Shown here piece after piece: positions 45,731 through 56,785 of a DNA stretch of 64,000 bases (positions within the stretch are counted from its first letter, which is position 1; each line of letters starts with the position of its first letter). Origin of the DNA: Acorus gramineus (lineage: Eukaryota; Streptophyta; Magnoliopsida; Acorales; Acoraceae); contig CM060849.1 of NCBI GenBank assembly GCA_030737835.1, forward strand, positions 6,076,001 through 6,140,000, given 5' to 3'. The position numbers and the translations under genes are program-made. Under the pieces are notes generated by a model, which made no database searches, was not told the origin of the DNA, and saw nothing but the letters and a program-made list of their open reading frames with translations.

Positions 45731-47273
45731 ACACAGCATCTAGAGGAGCGGACGCCACACCCGTCCGTCTCGCGAAAGCAGGAGACACGAACGAGTGGGT
45801 GGCTCCGGAATCAAATAGCACATAAGCAGGAAGCTGGGAGATCTGAACAATACCTCTGACCACGCTGCCTGATGCCTGAGCCTCCTCTGCTGATAACGCT
45901 GCCACTCGGCCCTGGACGAACTGAGGCTGAGGAGCAGGGGCACGCCTCGCCTGCTGCGCTGGCTGCCTCCTCTGATCAGCACGGCCACCCTGTGGCTGCT
46001 GCTGCTGACGCTGAGGCTGCTGCTGCGGCTGGCGCTGAGGCTGCTGCTGCTGCTGCTGAAACTGCTGCTGGAACGGCTGCTGCTGCAACTGCTGCTGCTG
46101 CTGCTGAGGCATCACTCTCGGTCGGCCTGCGTCGGGGCAATTATACAGAATATGCCCGACGCGCTGACAGTGATAACAGCGCCTCGTCTCTGGTCGCCTC
46201 GACTGGACTGGCACGGCTGCGATGGGTGCTGGGCCTCGCGCTGGCACCACATCTGCTGGAGAAGAGGAAGCCGCTGACTGCTCGAAGCGGGCCCTCTTCT
46301 TCTTCCGCTGCCCTCTGTCCTGACCTCTGGGTGGCCTCTGGTCTGTCGACGGGGTCGGAGCCCGCACCTGGATCCCGAGGTCTCTCTCGACGGTCTTCGC
46401 CCGCGAGACCAAGTCGGAGTACCTCGTGAAAGCGTGGGAGGTGACGTGCACTCGGATGGCATTGCTCAGACCGAGCTCGAATCAACGGCACCTCGACACC
46501 TCGTCCATCGCCAGAGCTGGAGCGAACCTGGACAGCCTCGTGAACCGAGTGGAGTACTCAGCGACGGACATAGTGCCCTGAGTCAGCTGCTCAAACTCCC
46601 GCTCCACTAGCTGTCGCGTCGAGAAGGGGAAATACTCCTCCAAGAAATATCCCCTGAATCCCGCCCATGTGAGCTGCTCCAGTCCCTCTGGAATGTCAAC
46701 TGATCTAGTATCCCACCACTCGGCGGCGCTACCCTTCAGCATAAACGCAGCCAGGGAGACCCTCTGGCGATCTGTGCAGAGCATCGTCGAGAAGATGGTA
46801 TCCACCTCCATCAACCATCTCTCTGGGGCAAGGGGGTCCTCCGTCTGTCCCCGGAACTCGGGAGGGTGGAGCTTCAGAAAGGCTGAGAGTCCACTCTGCT
46901 GGACCCTCGCTGCAGCCTCTAGCTCCACCTCCCTCTCCTGAGGATCCTGGACTCTGGCCGCCGGAATCTCCACCACGGGGACTGGGGGTGTATCAGGCAC
47001 TACAGGCGGATCTGCCGCCAAGGGAACCTGCGGTACTGCCTCGCGGGCCGCTCGCAGCTCCCGAATATCCCGTGCCTGCTCCGCCAACATCCTCGTCTGG
47101 GTCTCCACCATATCCGCTAACCGCGCAAACGCGCGCTCCCAGGCAGGAGGCTCCTGCGCTGGTCCTGACCTCTCGGCTGAGGACTCACCAATAACATCCT
47201 CGACTCTGGCAGGTCCGGAGACCTCCAAGGGTCGAGAGGGACCACGTCCGCGTCGTCCTCTGCGAGGAGGCAT
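45639..47273 (-). pseudogene. gag (plus protease start) of element A6, one nonsense codon
   Basis: The Gag starts at 47273 (MPPRRGRRGRG), about 100 bp after the primer site. It is open to a TGA at 46482-46484, where the two other copies have CGA, a C-to-T change in a CpG. The same frame then continues to 45639. It includes the Gag domain, the zinc knuckle CYHCQRVGHILYNC near 46150, a long Gln-rich tract built of CTG/CAG-type runs (about 45985-46110), and the protease motif LFDSGATHSFVS near 45815. Gag and pol seem to be one long frame in this family. Confidence 0.93.
45985..46112. repeat. Gln-codon repeat in gag
   Basis: Imperfect trinucleotide runs (CTG on the plus strand) encode most of a poly-Gln stretch between the zinc knuckle and the protease. 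The corresponding part of copy A4 (30525-30600) is shorter, so the tract varies in length between copies. Confidence 0.8.
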
Positions 47274-47375
47274 ATCAGCAACCTAAGAAAACCAGACACT
47301 AGGATCAGAATACGCATATAGAAATCCTAGGACTCATCTCTATGAAAAGGAAGACACTTGGCTCTGACAGGACCA

Positions 47376-47388
47376 GGCTCTGATACCA
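47376..47388 (-). other. Primer-binding site of element A6
   Basis: On the minus strand this reads TGGTATCAGAGCC, five bases from the LTR end at 47394. It is complementary to initiator Met-tRNA. Confidence 0.92.
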
Positions 47389-47393
47389 ACTTT

Positions 47394-50285
47394 TGTCACG
47401 CCCCAGGGCGGCCGTCCCCGGGACGCGGCAAGTGTATATATGATATCAGTACACAGGAGTTCAATAATATACCTCAAACAAAGATTAAAATGACAACACA
47501 GATAAAAGCAGGGCTGACATAATATATACACCAAAGCGGAAGCTAAAAGACTGAGTCTGTAGTCAAAACATACTACAGACTCGATACACAATCATAAGTC
47601 CTGTGAGAGCCAACATGTCCATATATACACAAATAAAATCCATACATAATCCAACTAAGTGCCCAAGCACAGAACATATACGTACAACAGAAAGAAGGGT
47701 GCTGATGGCCTCAAAACTCGTGGGACGCGGCGCTACCCTCTGCCGGTGTAGTCGCTCGGGAAGCTCCTCCCTCAGAGATCACTGAAAAGACAATATGCGA
47801 GGGGTGAGCCACACGCTCAGTGAATAGCACAACCCATGCATACAGTTCATATTAACCACATTTAAGCAAGTCATAAGCCACAAGTGGCATAATATCACAA
47901 TCCGGGGGTTCGTTACATCGCCGAACCCCATACCCTCACCCTCACCCTCACCCTCAACAGGTGACCAAGGATGTTGGGACTTAGCGGGTTGATAATCATC
48001 CATACATAAACCTGTGGGTCGTCGCATCGCCGGCCCACTATACCCTCACCCTCACCTCTCAACAGGTGACCTAGGCTCTTGGGACTGACTAGGCTGTTGG
48101 TCACCCTTGGTCCACCGATAGTCTCTCCTCACTCCGTAGGTCGTTTGGCCACTCCCATGTTCAGCACAGTCCTTCACAAAACAGGAGGCGCCTACTAATG
48201 GGAGCCCCTGCACGGGACAACCTGTCTAACGCTGAGGTAGTCTCTACATGGATCCGACGAAGGGAACAGAACAGCCTATCCATCGCATATGATCCACTCG
48301 GATCCGCTGACAGCACATCTCTACAGTCCTAATGTCCTGAATTCCTCAGAATTCCACCAGCGCGCATAACCAGGATGCGGGGAAATAAATAAGACAAGGA
48401 AGGGAAAAGAGACCTTGGGAGGGTAACCTGAGGTCCCGATGTAGGACATCCGACAACCAAACGAGGAACACGGAGTACCCTAACCCGGGTCTCAATGTTA
48501 ACCTCGCAAGGCCCCCTTATATTCCCTAAGCATGCTATCTATTATTACAGTTCGCATTTAATTAAATAAACCAAACTAATAGGACGCATGCACAGGTCGG
48601 GCTTTCCTAGCATGATAGCGGGGGGCAGGATGCACGGCTCATGCACAATCCTAAGGGTGCAAGTCCCTAACACACAATCTAGGGTGGCATGCAATTCTAC
48701 ACACACATCATGCATACATAGATTATAATTGCAATAATTAATACAAACTATACGCCCCAGGGGAGGACGGTACACGCCCAAAAGCATGTAACGCCTCCCA
48801 ACTGGGTTGGGTTGTCCCACTCACCGGAAATCGGGTCGACGCGCGACCGTCCGTCGAGATCTGCAAGACAAGGATTAACTGGGTAAGTATAAATCCATAA
48901 TTACCCAAAAATCACACAAAGCACACAATTAAACACCCAACGTTCCAAAACAAACACCCAACACCCCCGGCACCCCCGCACGGCCACCCGACCGCCCGGG
49001 TGCACCGCCGCGCTTCAGCCCGCGCATCCCGCGCTCCGCCGGCCCCTGCCCGCCGTCTGGACACGCCGCCGCACCACCCCGGGCTCCGCGCGTCCCCTGC
49101 GCCCAGCCGCAGCAGTCCGCGCGCGCCCCGAACACCTCGCGCCGGCCCGCGAGCACCCCGCACGCCCCCGCGTGCAGCTCCTCGCCCCGCGCGCACCCCG
49201 CGCGCACCTCCGCCGCTCCGCCGCGCCCTCCGCGCACCACTCTGCACACCCTTTCTGCGCGCACTGCCCTCGGCCACCACCTCGCGCACGCACTGCACCC
49301 GCACACCTAGCACCGCCAACCCGTGCGCATCGCCGCTCGACCAGCCCCTCGCGCCGGACCCGCGCGACCAGCTCCTCGCGCGCAGCTCTCCATCAGCCCC
49401 TCGCACACAGCCGCACGAACAGGCCCGCGCACAGTCGCCCGATCAGCTCCCCGCACCAGACCCGCGCGCACTCGCGCGCATGCCCGGCCTGCGCGTCGCC
49501 TGGGTCGCTGCCGCTGCTGCCTGTTGCCCGGAACAGGCCAGCCACTGCTCGAGCGCCACCACCGCCCCTCCCACGCCTGTCGACCACCTCCGACCACCTC
49601 CGACCACCCTCCGACGACCCCCACTGCCGCCGACCACCCCCAAACACAAAACCCCCCCCCCCTAGCAATCATCTAAACAAGAAAAAAGAGGGAAAGAAGC
49701 TTACCGAGGGGGAGGAAGGGGTGACCGGGTGCTCTCCGCGCACCGAAACCCTTCCCAACGGCCTTCTCACGCCCCGATCTACCTTGGCCTTCGAAACGGG
49801 CCAAATCAGAGGACAAAGAGGGGAGGTCGGGGAGGCTAGGATCGCCGGAAACGGGATTTGAAGACACCGGTGTGTAGATCGGGACCCGATCTACACTTCC
49901 CGTGCTTTAGGTTTTTGGTTTTGAGGGGTGTAGGGGCCTCAAACGGAAGAAAAATGGAGGAGAGGAGAGAGAGAGCTCAAGGTCGGGGATGATGAATAGT
50001 GCCATTTGATTTTTATAACACCTCTTATATAGTGTGCGACTTAAAAACCCGGATACTGCGAAATTTTTGGAAACGATGCCGGAATTCGATGAAATTTTCA
50101 TGAGTGGCTTAAAACGGCACCAGGACACATAATATGCAGTTAGATTTTCAATCGGAGTCCTCTAACTCGGACGATAGCTAACAGTCCAAAATTATGCGGT
50201 TCCGATCGAAAAACACAAAAATTTTAAAACTGCTAAAAATGCTCCAATGGTTGCGAAATGGCCAAAAAGTGACACATATATAACA
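47394..50285 (-). mobile_element. 5' LTR of element A6
   Basis: 2892 bp, from TGTTATATATGTGTCAC (right end) to GCGTGACA (left end) on the minus strand. Compared with the 3' LTR it lacks about 40 bp of GC-rich repeat near 49470 and has a short extra sequence near 49870. Its GC-rich core lies at about 48960-49640. Confidence 0.92.
50023..50031 (-). promoter_or_regulatory. Putative TATA box in the 5' LTR of A6
   Basis: CTATATAAG on the minus strand lies about 250 bp into the LTR, in the usual place for a plant LTR promoter. The equivalent position is TATATATAAG in copy A7. Copies A2 and A4 have lost the match. Confidence 0.55.
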
Positions 50286-50295
50286 ATAGCGTCCC

Positions 50296-50327
<32 letters not shown>
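50296..50327. repeat. AAT microsatellite
   Basis: About ten AAT units, starting next to the target duplication of element A6, inside solo LTR B. Confidence 0.9.
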
Positions 50328-50330
<3 letters not shown>

Positions 50331-50916
50331 TAAAATACTCCCAATTAATCCAAACTAACAAATTATAAACATATACATATAAATGTCGCCAGTGTAACGA
50401 TAAAACATAATGCATCTCTTCAGAAGAATAGTCACAATCTCATACTAATCTACATGATGCATATGATGCGATGAACACGCATGCCCATATGGCACGCAGC
50501 CGAAAGATGCTCCATCTAGAGCTTGGTCACGCAGACCGGTCGTCACGCAGACAGGTGTCACGCGGACAGATAATATGTATGCAAGATCAATTAATCAACA
50601 ATAACTTGCATGCAGGAATAACATAGTCTCCAATATAGATTATACGTAAAATAGTATCTTAAAATCATGATGTCATGCTCATGTATTCCATAATCAAGAT
50701 AACAGTTGTATTCATAAAATATGCATGATGCGATCATGATATAAATATAAATAGTTTCAAAATCTACGTAGAGACTAGACCCACTCACCTTAGGTCCAAT
50801 GATACAGAAACAACCCCAGAAGGCCCAAAGCACTCTAGTCGGACCTGAAACAATGCGAACCGATCAAAAATACATACGTACAGTACGGAACCTGATGGTA
50901 CCCATACATGTAGAAA

Positions 50917-51150
50917 CCGATGGCTCCCACAGGGACCGTCACTGACCAACCCGACGGCTCCCATAGGGACCGTCACTTAACAAACCCGATGGCTCCCATT
51001 GGGGCAATTACTTAACAAACCCGACGTCTCCCATAGGGGCCGTCCGAAACATACCCGACGGCTCCTCTGGAACCGCCCCAAACAAACCGACGGCTCCTCT
51101 GGGAGCCGCCCCGAACATGCCTGACGGCTCTCAAGGGAGCCGTCCCGAGG
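50917..51150. repeat. Minisatellite of 32-36 bp with hairpin units in LTR B
   Basis: About seven tandem units, each built on CCGACGGCTCC...GGGACCGTC-like halves. The last is a perfect palindrome, GACGGCTC with GAGCCGTC. More diverged relatives occur at about 52285-52380 in the same LTR. Confidence 0.8.
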
Positions 51151-52621
51151 TAGAAAACACGAAACCCTATTTTTATTAAAACATCCTAACACGTTCTATC
51201 ATGGAAAACCATACACGAGTCATTTAAAACGGCATAAAACAGAAGAGAACTCATCTCAAAAAATCCAATTAAAAACCAATCCAAAACTCATTTAAAACAT
51301 CATTGAAAAACCATATATTTAACCTAGGTATAAAAGTAATATAAAATAGATAAACGATACAAATCATTTACGAGATAGATCGAAGATCGTATAAAGAAAA
51401 TCCATTCAAAATCTTAGCTTATGGAAAAAGAAACGATAAAAATATCGATGAAACATAAAATACTTGGTACACCCAAGGGTCTGAATATACTTTATGAAAT
51501 CCTTTGAAAACTACAAGAGATAACATATTATTATACCTAACATGATATTCTTCTATTCAAAACCCTAGATTTAAAAGGATTCATAAAAAGGACATGTATA
51601 AAAATAATTAACTCATATTACAAAAATCTTCGAAAACCATAGATCTATTATATGTAGGAACAACTAACATGGATCTATGATAAAAAAAAATCTTAAAAAT
51701 AATCATAAAAGCATGTATAGGTTCGGATATATGAATATAAGGGTCAAACAAAACTTAAAGATCATCAAAACATGATTTCTACCTTAATGAATTAACCTAA
51801 GCATGGTATATACATAAGCATATTTATTTTTGCATGAAAGACTAACAAAAACATCATACAATCATCATTATATCATTCTTAAAACAATCCATAAAAAATC
51901 GTGCGAAAACACTTAAGAAACAAGAAGAAAACTATCCTCTTTGCTTGGAAAACCTTGAAAATGAGATCATATTAAAAGAACATCTAAAGGGAATCATCAT
52001 AACCCAAAATTCTTCATAAACAGAGGATAATACTCATAAGAACTCTTTATTCGAACCCCTTCCCGAGCTCCTCAACAATGGTGCCGAAAACAAGAAGAAG
52101 AAGATCTTTTAGGGTTTGAAATTTCTAGGGTTTCAAAAGGCAATGAAAGAGAAAAAGAGGTTTATAAGCCTCTCATACACGTGAGGAAACAATTACGATG
52201 CCAATAATTTACATTAATTCCAATTAATGCACATGTTCCTTCCAAAAACGGAACCTATTTTGGAAAATATGTTTTTTCCAGATCGACGGCTTTTATAGCA
52301 TCCGTCTCCCAGGATTCCGACGGCTCTATACGATCCGTCGCTCATGTGCCCAATGGTAGCTATAAGATCTGTCATGTCTGACACCCTGTTACTCTTTGGT
52401 CCATAACTTGATCGATACTCATCTGATTTACGATCCGTAAAAAAACGTTGGAAAGCCAACGAAACAAGGAATCTAACCATGCCAAATTATTAAAAATTTG
52501 GAATACTAAATGTACCATAGAAGCAGGTTAATTACAGACTAAAAAGTCAGAGTCGCTACAGTTTCAATGAGCTGATATATTTTCTTTACGATGCATATAT
52601 TTCAATAAGAAATGTACATAC

Positions 52622-55600
52622 TGTTATATATGTGTCACTTTTTGCCTTCTGGTAACCATTGGAGCATTTTGACAGTTTTTGAGTTTTTTTCGTTTTTCGA
52701 TCGGAACCGCAAAATTTTGGACCGTTAGCTATCATCCTGAGTTTGAGGACTCCAATTAAAAATCTAACTGCATATTATGTGTCGTGGTGCCATTCCAAGC
52801 CACTCACAAAAATTTTATCGAATTCCGGTAACGTTTCAGAATTTCACAGTTCCGGGGCGTATCCGGGTTTTGACCGAGCGAGAAGTCATTGGGAGAGTTG
52901 ACTCGGTCAAAGTGGGCCCATGACTTGGTCAACCCTTTTTGTTTTTATTTGTGGTTGGGTTGACCCAAGTCAAAACCCACTTAAGCTCACCTAACCCTCT
53001 CTTAAACCCTAATTAAACCTAGTTAACCCTAATCTAAGTGAGAGGATTATATATAAGTGAATCTAAAATATCTCCCCCACTATTCATCATCTTCCCCACT
53101 TGATTTCTCTCTCTCCCTCTCTCAAAAACCTTCTTTTGACCTAGTTAGAGAGCTTGGACCCTAAAACCCAAAGAAGAGAAACGTAAGGGGAGCTCCCGAT
53201 CTATCCACCGGTGGTTTCGGATTCGAGTTCCGACGTGTTTAGCCCCTTCTCACGCCCTCTTTTCTCCCCTGTTTTCAGCCATTTCGAGGGCTGAGGAAGA
53301 GCTCGGTGGTGGTGGCCTTGGAGGAGGTGTTTCGGTGCGCGGAGAGCAACCGAACCTCCCTTCCTTCCCTTCCTTCCTTGGGTAATCTCTCTTTTCTTCC
53401 TTTTCTTGCTTAAATGCTTGTTAGGAGGGTGGGTTTGGGTGTTGGTGGCTGTGGGTGGTGGTTGGGGGCGGTTGGAGGCCATTGGTGGCCGGTGAGAGGT
53501 GGTAGGGTGGCTCGGGCAGGGTGGTTGGCTGTCTCGGGCAGGGTGGCAGCACAGGCAGCACAGCAGGCGGAGCAGGTGGCAGGGCGCGCGCGGGCGTGCG
53601 CTCGGGTGGAGCAGCTGGGCGCGGGCGCTGGACGCTGGGCGATGGTCGCGGGTGCTGGGCGCTGGTCGCGGGTGCTGGGCGCTGGGCGCCGTGCGCAGGT
53701 GTGCGCGTGGGGCGCTGTGCAAAGGCGCGGTGCGTGCCGCGCGCAGGGGGCCGTGTACGGGTGCTGCGCGTAGGGCGCCGTGCGGGTGTGCGCGATGGGG
53801 CGAGCGGTGGTGCGCCCGGGGTGCGCGCGGGGCGAGGAGCTGGGCGCAGGGCGTGCGGATGTGCGCGGTGGGGGCGAGCCGGTGGTGCGCGCGGGGTGCG
53901 CGCGGGGCGAGGCGCTGGGCGCAGGGCGTGCGGTGCGCGCGCGGGTGGCTGCGCTGGGGCGCAGTGGGCGCGCGGTGCACCCAGGGGGCTCGGCGGCTTG
54001 TCCTGGCGTGCGGGCCGGGGGTCGGCGGTGCGCCTGGGCGCGCAGGCTGAGGCGCGGCGGTGCATCCGGGGGTGGGTGGCCGTGCGGATGGTTGCCGGGG
54101 GTTCGGGAGTGAGTCGGAGTGCTTGGGCTCGCGTGCGTACAGGCCGTATGTACGCTTGTCCGAGTGTTGGGTATTTTTAGTGTATTTTTGTGGTATTTGT
54201 GTATTTTACTCACCAAGTTGATTACCCTGTCTTGCAGATCTTGACGGACGGTCGCGCGACGACCCGGTTATCGGTGAGTGGGACAACCCAACCCAGTTGG
54301 GAGGCGCTATATGCACTTGGGTGTACACCGTCCTCCCCTGGGGCACATAGTTAATATTAACTGATTAATATGTAATCTGTGCAAGCATGATTACTTTGTA
54401 GAATGCATGCCACCCTAGACTTTGTATCTTAGGACTTGCACCCTTAGGATATGTGTAAGAGCCGTGCATCCTATCACCTTGTTATCATGCTAGGAAAGCC
54501 TCGACCTATGCATGCGTCCTAGTAGTTTGATTTATTAAATTAAATGCAAGCTTATGATATCTTTAGCATGCCTTAGGGAATATTAAGGGGCCTTGCGAGG
54601 TTAACATTGAGACCCGGGCTAGGGTACTCCGTGTTCCTTGTTTGGTTGGAGGGATGTCCTATATCGGGACCTCAGGTTGCCCTCCCAAGGTTCTTTTCCC
54701 CATTATTATCTTATATGTTCCCCGCATCTTGGTTATGCGCGCTGGAGGAATTCTAAAGAATTCAAGACATTAGAGGTTTTGAGATGTGTTGTCGGCGGAT
54801 CCGAGTGGATCATATGCGCATGGATAGGCTGTTATGTTCCCTTCGTTGGATCCGTGTAGAGACTGCCCCGGCGTTAGAAAGGCTGCCCCGTGCAGGGGCT
54901 CCCATCAGTAGGCACCTCCTGATTTGGGACGGACTGTGCTGAATGTGGGGGTGGCCAAGCGGCCTACGGAGTGGGGAGAGACTATCGGTGGACCAAGGGT
55001 GACCAACAGCCTAGTCAGTCCCAATATCCTATGTCACCTATTGAGGGGTGAGGGTGAGGGTGTGGTGGGCCGGCGATGTGGCGACCCACTGGATTTGTGT
55101 AAGGATGATTATCAGCCTATTAAGTCCCAACATCCTTTGTCACCTATTGAGGGGTGAGGGTGACGGTGAGGGTGTGGTGGTTCGGCGATGTAACGAACCA
55201 CCGGATTTGTGTAGTTCCTGCCACTTTGAGGCTAGTGATTTGATTAAATGTGGTTAATATAAATTGTGATGCATGGGTTGTGCTATTCACTGAGCGTGTG
55301 GCTCACCCCTCGCATAATTATTTTTCTCCAGTGATTACCGAGGCGGACTTGAAGGAGGAGCTCCCCGAGAGACTACACCAGTAGCGGAGTAGCGCCACGT
55401 CCCTCGAGTTTTAGAGGCCATCAGCATCCTTTTGATTGTATGTATATATTTCCGTGCTTGGGCACCAGTTTGGATTGTATTTGGATGTTTGTGTTTATAT
55501 TGGCTGTCACAGGACATATGATTATGTATTGAGTCTGTAAAGTGTTGTTGATTTACAGATTCAGTCATTTTAGCTTCCGCTATCTGTGTATACATCATGT

Positions 55601-55728
55601 CAGCCTCTTTGTTGTCTGTGTTGTCTTTTTAGCTGTTGTTTATGGTATGCTATTGATCTCCTGTATTGACTGCTGATATCATGTATACGCTTGCCACGTC
55701 CCAGGGACGGCCGCCCTGGGGCGTGACA
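52622..55728 (+). mobile_element. Solo LTR, family A, forward (copy A7)
   Basis: A full LTR of 3107 bp from TGTTATATATGTGTCAC to GGGGCGTGACA with no internal region. Flanks are CATAC (52617-52621) and CATAT (55729-55733), a target duplication with one mismatch. It is closest in sequence to copy A2. The GC-rich core is at about 53430-54100; the long ORFs there on both strands are artefacts. Confidence 0.9.
53048..53057 (+). promoter_or_regulatory. Putative TATA box in solo LTR A7
   Basis: TATATATAAG is followed about 40 bp later by a pyrimidine-rich leader with ACTATTCATCATC, the same arrangement as in the 5' LTR of A6. It could still drive transcription into the flanking DNA to the right. 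Confidence 0.5.
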
Positions 55729-55771
55729 CATATGCGGTTCGCATAGACCGCACCATATCACTACTCATAAG

Positions 55772-56249
55772 TAGGGCTTGTAAACGAGCCGAGCAGCTCG
55801 GGCTCGGCTCGGTTAAAGCTCGTTCAAGCTCGTTCGATTAGACAAACGAGCCGAGCTTGAACAATTTTTAAAACTCGGCTTGTAAACAAGCCGAGCCGAA
55901 CCCGAGCCGAACCGAGCCTAGACGAGCTCGTTTACTTAATAGAAAAAAGGGGAACGAGCCGAGCCCGAGCCCGAGCTTATATTACTTTCACATGTATAAG
56001 GTGTTGTGATTTGTAAAATGTGACTTCTCAAATATAAACAAGGTTTTTTTTTTAGCTAAACGAGCCCGAGCAGAGCCTTGATTCGAGCTTCGGCTTGACT
56101 TGTTTAACAAACAAGCCGAGCCGAGCTTCAACCGAGCTTTTCATGAAGCTCGGTCCCGAGCCGAGTCGAGCCCGAGCCGAGCCTGATACTAAACGAGTTG
56201 AGCTTGAGCAGGTCAAAGCTCGGCTCGTTCGGCTTGTTTACCACCCCTA
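55772..56249. mobile_element. hAT-type MITE rich in GAGCCGAGC repeats (478 bp)
   Basis: Ends are TAGGGCTTGTAAACGAGCCG and, on the other strand, TAGGGGTGGTAAACAAGCCG. A perfect 8-bp duplication CTCATAAG flanks them (55764-55771 and 56250-56257), as in the hAT superfamily. The body consists of many GAGCCGAGC or GCTCGGCTC units on both sides of an AT-rich centre and can fold into a long hairpin. No transposase is present. Confidence 0.88.
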
Positions 56250-56338
56250 CTCATAAGGAGCTTTTTAGGAAGACGTTTGCAAAAATCAGTTCTAGTGGAC
56301 GCCCATTTCTCACTGTTGATGGTGATTTAAAAAAAAGG

Positions 56339-56785
56339 GGTAAAGTGCATTTGGACCCCCTGAAGTTTTTGAAACCTGCAAAAACACTCCCTGAAGTTCA
56401 AAAACATGTAGTTACACCCCCTATTGTTATATTTTCAGATAAGATGAAACAAAAGTACTTCAAAATTACTATTTTATCATTTAATTAATTTTGTAAACAT
56501 CCAAAAAAGAAACAATAAATTAACTTTAGATATGTTTTATGAATATTTAATATAATAATCAACTTTTTAAATACATATGGATGCATTATTTATAAGAATT
56601 ATCTCACACAACAGTTAATTAAAAGGTGAAAACATGATAATGATTTAATTGAAAGGATAAGACCGTATTTTTGCCCCCATCTTAATGGAAAATATAACAG
56701 CAGGGGGAGTAAGTGCATGTTTTTAGAACTTCAGGGGGTATTTCTGTCTGTTTCAAAGACTTTAGAGGGCCAAACGCAATTTACC
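56339..56785. mobile_element. MITE with long inverted repeats (about 447 bp)
   Basis: The left end GGTAAAGTGCATTTGGACCC and the right end (other strand) GGTAAATTGCGTTTGGCCCT extend into inverted repeats of about 90 bp, including TGAAGTT boxes. The flanks are A-rich, so the target duplication cannot be read and the superfamily stays open. The centre is AT-rich and non-coding. Confidence 0.75.

Larger units (their letters stand above)
39503..50285 (-). mobile_element. Complete Ty3/gypsy chromovirus element, family A (copy A6)
   Basis: A 10,783-bp element with both LTRs, primer site, gag, pol and polypurine tract in canonical order, reading right to left. It is flanked by ATAGC at 39498-39502 and 50286-50290. 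The integrase ends in a chromodomain-like tail and the LTRs are near 2.9 kb, which fits the Del/Tekay branch of chromoviruses. It lies inside solo LTR B. Coding frames carry one stop and four frameshifts, so it is not autonomous. It is the only structurally full copy here and a plausible relative of whatever mobilised the others. Confidence 0.95.
39100..52560 (-). mobile_element. Solo LTR, family B, reverse, interrupted by element A6
   Basis: On the minus strand the LTR starts TGTAGCGACTCTGAC at 52560 and ends GGGGGCGTTATA at 39100. GTTTC flanks both sides (39095-39099 and 52561-52565), a 5-bp duplication. The two pieces (39100-39502 and 50291-52560) add up to about 2.67 kb, with no primer site or coding region, hence a solo LTR. 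It contains a trinucleotide AAT run and a hairpin-forming minisatellite. The last base pair is TA instead of CA, a single C-to-T change. Confidence 0.8.
35340..55766. mobile_element. MITE-like element of about 0.5 kb, split by three LTR insertions
   Basis: GAGTAATGATATGGTG at 35340-35355 is matched inverted, 15 of 16, at 55751-55766. Removing solo LTR A5, LTR B (with element A6) and solo LTR A7 together with one copy of each target duplication leaves about 500 bp: 35340-35638, 38992-39099, 52566-52621 and 55734-55766. This residue is AT-rich, shares the motif GGTATATG(C/T)TT on several sides, and has an inner inverted repeat (35458-35505 with 35543-35590). No transposase is present. I could not identify its own target duplication, so the superfamily is open. 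Confidence 0.55.

Noticed and set aside
43080..46462. Plus-strand ORFs across element A6 (for example 43700-44416)
   Set aside because: They are antisense shadows of the GC-rich gag-pol genes.
46112..46491. Additional minus-strand ORFs in gag of A6 in other frames
   Set aside because: The Gag frame is clear from the zinc knuckle and from the two other copies; these are alternative-frame shadows.
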